Made by a program: the position numbers and the translations under genes. This document shows, piece after piece, positions 29,749 through 37,700 of a stretch of 64,000 nt of DNA. The stretch covers positions 1 through 64,000 of IMG/VR virus record IMGVR_UViG_3300021074_000002; one strand, written 5' to 3'. The notes below the pieces were generated by a model. The model saw only the letters and a program-made list of their open reading frames with translations, made no database searches and was not told the DNA's origin. This stretch comes from a virus. Within the stretch, counting starts at the first letter, position 1. The number at the start of each line of letters is the position of its first letter.

Positions 29749-30382
29749 TGTGTTTTAGTATTAAATTACAAAAATGTTTTAGTTCAGACATTGATAGATT
29801 ACTTTTCATAATATTGATTATAACACAAAGTAACTGTACATTATCTTTTGTATATCCTAAAGAAGGATTAATTTTATCGACACTTATATTAGTTTGTATT
29901 CTTCCTTTAGATCTAATGTATGTCATTTTTTCTTTTGAAATTGCACATTCTCCATTTTGATTATTGAACATATCTATTAAAAATTCCACAGTTAGCTCAA
30001 ATTTTAAATTTTTAGTTCGAGATCTTGATTTGATTCCATTTAATATATCTTTTATATAAAGTTGTAAATTTTCACTATCACTATATCTATTATATCTAAG
30101 AGGGTCTTTCATTACACACTTCTTACATCTATGTTGAAATCCTGTACTAGAATCATTTCTTTTATGGAAATTTTCAATAGTTAAAGGAAGTGTAATGTTA
30201 CATGTAGAACATGTCCAAAGATTATCATTTAAATATTTTTGTTCTTTTAAAACGTTTATATTTCTTATTTTAGCAGCACATATTTTACATTTATTAAAAT
30301 AACCATCTTTAATACTTGGATTCTTCCAAAAACTATCAATTGATAAATTTTTCTTACAAAGTTTACAAGTTTTAAAATTCAT
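29741..30382 (-). CDS. HNH homing endonuclease with zinc-ribbon N-terminus
   Basis: 213 aa. Two CxxC pairs (CKLCKKN...CKICAAK and CSTCNIT...CKKCVMK) form N-terminal zinc ribbons typical of phage HNH proteins. The nuclease core is at the C-terminal half: GECAISKEKMTY, then SVDKINPSLGYTKDNVQLLC, where the Asp-Lys-Ile-Asn segment stands in the usual place of DRID and Asn closes the HNH finger. The usual Cys/His before the first strand is partly degenerate, so activity is uncertain. It sits between two cargo genes, starts 1 bp after the 922-aa gene ends and overlaps the next start by 8 bp, as expected for a free-standing mobile endonuclease gene. Confidence 0.8.
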   Translation of the reverse strand: MNFKTCKLCKKNLSIDSFWKNPSIKDGYFNKCKICAAKIRNINVLKEQKYLNDNLWTCSTCNITLPLTIENFHKRNDSSTGFQHRCKKCVMKDPLRYNRYSDSENLQLYIKDILNGIKSRSRTKNLKFELTVEFLIDMFNNQNGECAISKEKMTYIRSKGRIQTNISVDKINPSLGYTKDNVQLLCVIINIMKSNLSMSELKHFCNLILKHND

Positions 30383-30383
30383 G

Positions 30384-33152
30384 TTATTTATATTTTTCTA
30401 GCCATTTAGAAGATTGACCAAAGTTATTAAAATTAGTAAGTTGATCCAATTTTTGTAATTGATTTCCATTTTTTGACACAGGGAATTCTTGTACCTTTTT
30501 ACCCTTAAATTTATAGTCTTTTCCTGGAAGCATCATTTTCTTGTCTCCAGTATCAGATACTCCTAGAAGAGGTTGATTAACCCCTTTCATGGTAATATAT
30601 GGGCTATCTATCTCTACAGGATTTCCCCAATTATCAGGATTCCAATAGCCATTATTATCTTGAACTATTCCTCCTAATTGCATACTTCTAGGCAACCAAT
30701 CTAGTCCCTCTTGATAGAATGACATTTCTTGTCCATTCTGTGCTATAGGAATTTCTCCACCATTCTCTTGTTTAGGAATTTCTTTATATCCTTGTAACCA
30801 ATTTTGTTTATAAAAAGTATAATTTGGGTTTAACATATCTAAAGATTCGTTAGGGGTAGCAATCATTAAATCTTTATCGTTTGCTGTACTTCCTACACCT
30901 TTCATTTTTGCTTTTGACTCCACCATATATGGACCCCCATATCCTTTAGATACATATTTTTCTCCTGTTTGAGGGTTTCTTCCCCCACTACCAGGTGTAG
31001 AATAATCACCATCTAATATTCTACCTTTACCAAAATAAGGTTCTGGATAAGCATGTGGTTTTTTAGATTTAATTACACCACTTTGCAATGCATCATCATA
31101 TCCTTTTTCTCCAAGCATTCTATAATATGCTTCAGGATTTGCTTTAAACGCTAAAGGATTTATTTTATAAGTATTCTTTAAAGCTGTCTCTTCTGTAAGA
31201 TATTTCCCTATTTTTTTTGCTCCTTGTTTAATTGCCTGTTTTCCTACTGTACCAGCAATTCCTGCAAGAGGAAGAGCAATATCTGTTATAGGATCAATAT
31301 CAGAATAATCAACTCTTCCAGAACTCTTCTTAGCAATTCTATTACGTTCCATGTTCTCAAATTGGAATTTACCTTCTGGAGAGTTTCTGAATTCTTCAAA
31401 ATTCTGTAGAATTTGTGGTTGAATTTGTTCCCCACCTTGAGCAGAAGGCATTGTCTTCTTTGCATGTTTTCCTTCAGATGGTGTTGATCCTGTACGTGCG
31501 TATGTGAATCCTACAGATCCTGGCATACTACCACCCATCTGCATTGTAGATTTACCAGTATTTATATAGTTTTCTAGTTTACCAAATGATTCTTTTATTT
31601 TAGGATCTTGTAGATATGTTTTTCTTGCATCTGGCCAGTAACGTGATTTTTCAAATTCTTCAGGGGTACCTTTAAATAGTAATCCTCTTATCTGACCATC
31701 AACCCAGTTACTCCATGCTTGATCTTTTCCATCTTTACTTCCAGCATCTCCTGCACCAGTTTTATAATCATGTTCAAATTCATTATTGAAATCACTATTT
31801 TTATATGCATTTGCTACATTTTCTCGTAATTTAGAATAAGTAGAATCAGAATTTTTCATTCCATGAAGCATATCTAACATGATACTCTGTTCATTATTAT
31901 CTTTTGGATTATATATAATACCATGAGTACCTAGTTTAGGATGTCCTACAGTATAATTATCATATCTAATTGAATCTTGTTCTGGAGAAAAGTATTCAAT
32001 ATCTCCTACACCAGTTTTTTCTCTTGTAAATGTAGTATCTGGTTTTATTGTAACATCTCCTAAATTCTTTAATGCAGGATATTTATTAAAGATAGATTCT
32101 TTAATACTATCTTGAGGCATACTACCACCATTTTCAAACTGGCCCCCCCATGCAGGAGACCAATTCCTACCCTTTGTATTGTATCCTTGTCCTACAAAAT
32201 CCTTAGGAATAGACACAGAGGAGTTATTGAAGTTTGGTTGATGCTCATGCATCTTACCACCAGAATTAAGTTTACTTAATTCTTTTCTTTTTGAATCTAT
32301 TGCTAATTTTATTTTATCTATTGGTATATTCCCTTGAAAATAATCATTAAGAATTGGAGCAACAGCTTTGTGTGTGTCATACTCCATTTGTCCAGGGATG
32401 TTATATGTTTCCTGTTGTCCTTTGGCTGTAAAATATGGATGTTTAATCCAACTAGATATCCCAGAAATAATCTCAGAACCTTCTTGTTTATTTCTATAAG
32501 CATGGCTATACTCACTTATATCTGGAGGAATCTTATTTAACCCAGCCCCCCTTTTACTATCTTGTTCATGTAAACCTATTTCATTAAGCATTGGGTTAAA
32601 ATATTCTCTATTAGATACACCTTGTGTTCTAAATTTTTTTCCATAGGAAGAGTTCTGTATTTCTTTAAACTTCTGATCCCTTAACTTACGTATTTCAATA
32701 GGGGTAAGCCCTCTCTCTGCACCAATCTTTTTTGAAGATTTATCTGCCATTGCTATTGGGGATTCATGAACCCATTCTTTATCTATATTTTCATAATTTG
32801 GGTTACCTCCTAACTGATTTAAGTTTATTAATTTTAATAACTTAGTAGAGTCAGTTATGTTAGTTTTATTAGCAGTAACTCTTTTAACCATTTCAGATTT
32901 GGTGTAATCAGAAACATCTAAATCGTCAAGTGTTTGTTTTATTGATTGTTTTTTAGGATTTAAACCAGCATCGTGCATTGCAAAATATTCTTGACCTTGT
33001 GGAGTTGTTGTAAGCCACTTGTTTAAATTATTTATTATTGCAGGACTTTCGTTAGTGTTTAATCCAATAGTACTATTGGCTACCCCAATATTATTGTAAC
33101 TCTCTTGAAGAATCTTTGGAGACTCTTCATAAGCATCTAACCAACCTTTCAT
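30384..33152 (-). CDS. Cargo-like virion protein with WLDxY and AQNG motifs (922 aa)
   Basis: Begins MKGWLDAYEESP and ends SSKWLEKYK, so a W-L-(D/E)-x-Y motif stands at both ends. The middle holds several Gly-rich segments (MQMGGSMPGS, ENGGEIPIAQNGQ, MQLGGIV) of the type seen in the 1224-aa protein. A region of about 120 residues (YYRMLGEKGYDDAL ... EPYFGKGRIL ... GYGGPYMVES) looks like a compact domain. Its spacing of YR, Gly and YF(x)KG resembles ADP-ribosyltransferase-like folds, but I cannot confirm this. One Ala/Gly-rich hydrophobic stretch is present (DIALPLAGIAGTVG). The start overlaps the upstream HNH gene by 4 bp. A second packaged cargo protein is the likeliest role. Confidence 0.6.
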   Translation of the reverse strand: MKGWLDAYEESPKILQESYNNIGVANSTIGLNTNESPAIINNLNKWLTTTPQGQEYFAMHDAGLNPKKQSIKQTLDDLDVSDYTKSEMVKRVTANKTNITDSTKLLKLINLNQLGGNPNYENIDKEWVHESPIAMADKSSKKIGAERGLTPIEIRKLRDQKFKEIQNSSYGKKFRTQGVSNREYFNPMLNEIGLHEQDSKRGAGLNKIPPDISEYSHAYRNKQEGSEIISGISSWIKHPYFTAKGQQETYNIPGQMEYDTHKAVAPILNDYFQGNIPIDKIKLAIDSKRKELSKLNSGGKMHEHQPNFNNSSVSIPKDFVGQGYNTKGRNWSPAWGGQFENGGSMPQDSIKESIFNKYPALKNLGDVTIKPDTTFTREKTGVGDIEYFSPEQDSIRYDNYTVGHPKLGTHGIIYNPKDNNEQSIMLDMLHGMKNSDSTYSKLRENVANAYKNSDFNNEFEHDYKTGAGDAGSKDGKDQAWSNWVDGQIRGLLFKGTPEEFEKSRYWPDARKTYLQDPKIKESFGKLENYINTGKSTMQMGGSMPGSVGFTYARTGSTPSEGKHAKKTMPSAQGGEQIQPQILQNFEEFRNSPEGKFQFENMERNRIAKKSSGRVDYSDIDPITDIALPLAGIAGTVGKQAIKQGAKKIGKYLTEETALKNTYKINPLAFKANPEAYYRMLGEKGYDDALQSGVIKSKKPHAYPEPYFGKGRILDGDYSTPGSGGRNPQTGEKYVSKGYGGPYMVESKAKMKGVGSTANDKDLMIATPNESLDMLNPNYTFYKQNWLQGYKEIPKQENGGEIPIAQNGQEMSFYQEGLDWLPRSMQLGGIVQDNNGYWNPDNWGNPVEIDSPYITMKGVNQPLLGVSDTGDKKMMLPGKDYKFKGKKVQEFPVSKNGNQLQKLDQLTNFNNFGQSSKWLEKYK

Positions 33153-33808
33153 TTGTATGATATTTGAGAAGTGAATGTCTTTTCAACACCCCAATTATTT
33201 AATCTATACATTAATATATTGTATGGAATATTTAAAGATTCTGACCACTGTTTCATATTTTTTATTACTCCTTTATATTCGATTATTCGATTACTTCTTC
33301 TATTGTTACAATTTTCTTTTCTTGTTATCCATCTACAATTAGATAGTTCATAATTTCCAGCATTATCTATTCTATCTATTTCTAGCCCTGGACTGTATGT
33401 TAAATACATATCTTCAATAAAATTATTAATATCACACCATCTTTCACACAATTTGATTCCTCGTTCTCCATAATCTTTATAATGTTTATTTTTTACATTA
33501 TTACATCTGTGCAACATTGCACACCAGATATAATACAAGGGATGTTTATGTAAACCATGTGTTGTATTCTTAAGTCCTTGTTGCCCTGTTTTCCATCGCA
33601 TGTAGCATCCACAAGATTTAGTATTTCTATTCTTTAAACTACATATAACTGCCTTAAACTCTTTTCCACATACACATTTAAACAATCCCTGTCTTCTATA
33701 TAAATATCTTTCTTTACTCTTACTAAAATAAATTTGAGGTTCTATGTCCTTAATAAATAAACATTCCCCAATTTTACTACCTTCTACATAAGCGATCCTT
33801 GTTTTCAT
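33149..33808 (-). CDS. HNH homing endonuclease (219 aa)
   Basis: Typical phage HNH layout: an N-terminal strand-rich domain with a Cys cluster (KCVCGKEF ... SCGCYMRW), then HPLYYIWCAMLHRCNN, YKDYGERGIKLCERW, the catalytic LEIDRIDNAGNYELSNCRW segment (His equivalent followed by Asp/Arg/Ile/Asp and Asn), and TRKENCNNRRSN. A C-terminal helix-turn-helix-like DNA-binding part (MKQWSESLNIPYNILMYRL) follows. It lies between an appendage gene and the 922-aa cargo gene, with its own 54-bp AT-rich leader upstream and a 4-bp overlap downstream. It is probably an intact mobile gene. Confidence 0.88.
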   Translation of the reverse strand: MKTRIAYVEGSKIGECLFIKDIEPQIYFSKSKERYLYRRQGLFKCVCGKEFKAVICSLKNRNTKSCGCYMRWKTGQQGLKNTTHGLHKHPLYYIWCAMLHRCNNVKNKHYKDYGERGIKLCERWCDINNFIEDMYLTYSPGLEIDRIDNAGNYELSNCRWITRKENCNNRRSNRIIEYKGVIKNMKQWSESLNIPYNILMYRLNNWGVEKTFTSQISYK

Positions 33809-33862
33809 ATATTTATAAATTTAAATCTATAAATATACGTTTTTTTCTTATAATTATCTAAT

Positions 33863-34726
33863 TTATTTATAACTAATTTGACTTGAAGTTATAATAAGTT
33901 GAGATACAATGTGAATCGAACTATCGTTGTCAAGAGTCCATCTTATTTTACAATCTTTCGCTCTAAGAGGACTTTTTACAAAACTTCTGTTTCCATATTG
34001 CATATTTGCCTGGTTTAATATTCCATCGTAGGAAAGGCTCTCACAACTGGTTATGGCAATTGGAACACTTCTGTCTTTTACTGCATCTACAAAATTATTC
34101 AGTTGATAGAAATCATCGCTTTTTGTGTATATAATAACCTTGCTATTAGCTTTATAGATAGGATATGCATTGTACGCCTGCAAGTTATTTTTTGGTTTGG
34201 GAACCAATTCTAATAGTCCTGTACATTGTTGACTATTATAAATTATTAATTTATTAAAGTATTGATTATCAATGAGAACCTTGCTGGTATAAGAAAATAC
34301 CCCTGTCGTATCAGGTATATATTTCCATACTTTATCATAACTTTTGATGTTCTGAAGGATCTCTGTATTGGGTAAAGTGGAGATAGGATATTCAATGATA
34401 TAAGGAGCAATGACACCATAATAAGAATTAAAAGAGTTACTAACTAAATGCCTCCACAGACAAGCTGTTCTAGTTGATACAAATGGTGTGTTAACCATTT
34501 CTAAAGGAGATATTGTAGTAATACTCATTGTTTTTACTGTCTTACAATCTCCTGTAGAAGTTAATGTAATTAATTCAACATTATCGTTTACCTCATAACT
34601 TATACCTTGAATAAGAGTGTGTATAGATACATCAGTAGCTATGATAATTCCCCATTCATCATTTATTGTGAAAGGACCAACTTTAGTACTTGCTTTTGTA
34701 AGCTTTATAATTATCGTCTTTGACAT
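33863..34726 (-). CDS. Appendage/tail protein sharing an N-terminal module (287 aa)
   Basis: The first ~70 residues (IIIKLTKASTKVGPFTI, LIQGISYEVND, LTSTGDCKT) match the N-terminus of the 283-aa Thr-Ser-repeat protein at 43648 in pattern: a beta-rich unit with GPF/GPTF, a Ser-Leu-Ile turn and a terminal S-x-G-x-C. The remainder is unlike other proteins I know, beta-rich with Cys, and lacks the Thr-Ser repeat. It follows the muzzle gene after 11 bp. The shared module may anchor different tips to the virion. That is inference from similarity and position. Confidence 0.55.
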   Translation of the reverse strand: MSKTIIIKLTKASTKVGPFTINDEWGIIIATDVSIHTLIQGISYEVNDNVELITLTSTGDCKTVKTMSITTISPLEMVNTPFVSTRTACLWRHLVSNSFNSYYGVIAPYIIEYPISTLPNTEILQNIKSYDKVWKYIPDTTGVFSYTSKVLIDNQYFNKLIIYNSQQCTGLLELVPKPKNNLQAYNAYPIYKANSKVIIYTKSDDFYQLNNFVDAVKDRSVPIAITSCESLSYDGILNQANMQYGNRSFVKSPLRAKDCKIRWTLDNDSSIHIVSQLIITSSQISYK

Positions 34727-34737
34727 ATCATATTAAT

Positions 34738-37700
34738 TTAGATCTCATCTGCTACACCAATTATTTCACACATTGGTATAGATGTTGTAGTACTTGTACT
34801 GGTTGATGTTGAGGTACTTGTACTGGTTGATGTTGAGGTAGATGTACTAGTTGATGTTGAGGTACTTGTTGATGTTGAGGTACTTGTTGATGTTGAGGTA
34901 CTTGTTGATGTTGAGGTACTTGTTGATGTTGAGGTACTTGTACTAGTTGATGTTGAGGTAGATGTACTAGTTGATGTTGAGGTACTTGTTGATGTTGAGG
35001 TACTTGTTGATGTTGAGGTACTTGTACTAGTTGATGTTGAGGTAGATGTACTAGTTGAAGTACTTGTAGTAGTAGTAGTAGTAGTATAACAGTATCCAAA
35101 AGAATTTGCACGACTCTGACCATTTGTAGCAATATCTATCCAAGCTAGAGCATCTGCATCTGCCTGAGAAGTAATTGATGTATATATACATGGTGGAATG
35201 GTATAAGTATATAGACTACCAATTTCTGGTGGAATACAATCATCCTTCTGAAACTCTTTAGATGCTTCTACATTACAATATATAGTTGTAGTTGTGGTAG
35301 TAGTACTACTTGTTGTACTAGTACTAGTAGATGTGGTAGTAGAAGTAGATGTAGACGTAGAAGTAGAAGTGGTAGTAGAAGTACTCGTTGTTGTTGTCGT
35401 TGTTGTAGTGGTATTAGGAACAGGAATTCCTGTAATGAATTCAAATTCAAAATCATCACAACAATTATTAAGACCAGAATAGAAGAAATTATTCTCAGCT
35501 ATATACCAATTAGGAATATAAGAGTGAAATGAGATCCAACTCTTAGTATTCATATTATATGAAAGTGTCCAACTCTTATTACAGAAATATGTACCATCTG
35601 TTAATTCTACAGGAGTCTTTCTTACAAAATTTATAACATTTTCCTCCAAATAGAAAATACGTGTTATAGCATTATACTTAATACTACTGGCATATTCAGG
35701 ATGGGGAATATAATCTAACTTAGTAATAATAACCCTGTCATATTTTGAATCGTAGACCCCATGAAGACCTACACCAGTAAAGTTGTTGTCAACATCCACT
35801 TCTGGATAATACCTTAGGATTTCAAACGCTAGGTGGTCTGTAAAGAATCTATTCATTCCTGATCCAAATCCAGCAAGATCTACAGCTTCTCTACCAGCAA
35901 TTAAAAAGATCTGACCTCTCTTAGCATCTAATGTTATCTGTCCCTGTGGAATCTTTAATAACATTTTATGTTGAGCTCCAATATATCCAAGGTCTGTTTC
36001 AGCAAAATCAATAGGAGGATTCTCAAATAATCTTGGATTTCCTACATATGCAGCTTGTGGATTACTAGTATCGATTGTTAACAAGTTATCATATAATAAT
36101 GTCTTGTTTTCAAATCTTGCCAGAATAGCTCTATTCTGTATTCCATCTAAAGATGTAAGTTTTCCAAAGTTTTGTGGAAAGTCATATAAAGAAGTAGCTC
36201 TGTAAGACAACCAGGCATTAACTTTCAAATCAGCGTTTCCTTCCTGATGATCAGAATAGACAGCTCTAAATGGATAATATGTATGACAAGGTTGGTTCCA
36301 ATCTACAGGAAGATGTGTAAATATATTCTCTTTATTTTGTTTGGAGAAAGTAGTATTATAGTAATATGTATTATCCTGAACAATTGGAACAAATGTTTCT
36401 TGTACCCAATTATCAGGAATACCAGAACTTACATGTGGCCAGAATTCACCTTCTCTATTATTGAATGCCTGACGAAGATCAAGATTATAAGAACTCTCAC
36501 AATAGAAACTTGGAATACCATATGCAAACATATAGAAATATCCATCGTAGTACATCAATGTATTACTGTTTGTAGTTTCTCCTGATAATATTGTAGATGT
36601 AGTACTTGTTGTAGAACTTGTACTGGTAGATGTACTAGTTATAGGTTGAGCTATAAGATTATTAGGGCAATCAAAATTGTGAGCTTTGTATGAAATGATA
36701 TTTGATAATAGTCCACCATTTGACATATAATCCTTTTGAATAGACCTAGCTGAGTGCCAATATTTTGGATAGGCAATATTACCAATCTCATCATAAAATA
36801 TATCACTATCATCAGCTGCATTAACTCTATTGCCAATAAAGAATGGAAGTTTAGTTTTAAATGTAAATCTTCCAATAAATGTATCACCACCAAATACTGT
36901 ACCTCCTCCTGAATTAGCTAAGAGTTTTTGAAACCCTGTATCAATAGTGTTATATGAATAGATCTGTCCCCATTGATTAACTATCTGATTCTTGATAGAA
37001 GCATAATAGGAGATGACATTAATATCTGTATCATTTCCTGGAATACTACATTTACCTATTTCAGATATAGTAAATCTGGAATAGTCTGTAACTATAGGAA
37101 TTCCTGAGGAATTAATACTAGGACTATCACTTGGAAAAGGAGTATCCTTTACTGTTTTTAAGAATATAGAACTTTCACGATTGTAATTATTAATATCATG
37201 AATATCTCCTACATTCTGCACTCCTGGGATTAAGTATCTTGCTATATCAAGAGTTCTTTGTTTTACTCCAATATTATTTTGAATACTTGAATTGTAATTA
37301 TAATCAGCTATTGAATTAAATGAATATGCAAAGTTTCGTCTGGTAATACCATTGATATATATCTGAAGATATGCTTGATAAGTAGTAAACATAGCAGTAC
37401 CATCAAATGGACTTGTTAGATTACCTATGGTATTAGAACTATCAAGAGCTTTTCTTTGAGCATCTTCTGTGATAAGTCTATATCTAGCATTATCTTTAAC
37501 CTCTGTAAAGTGAGCTCTACCAGATCCATATATAACACTTTCTAATTTAAGAATATCTCCTAGAAAAGGTTGTCCAAAGGAAGTCTCTGGAGAATTAAAA
37601 ATTTGTCTAAGTTTATCAGATACTGCAGGCTGTTGAGAAGCTGTTCCACAATTAATAGAAGAATTAACTGCACTAATAAATGAAGAATCAAAAGTTGCTG

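Noticed and set aside
34861-34932. CRISPR array
   Set aside because: The units are contiguous 18-bp tandem copies without spacers and lie within a coding frame.
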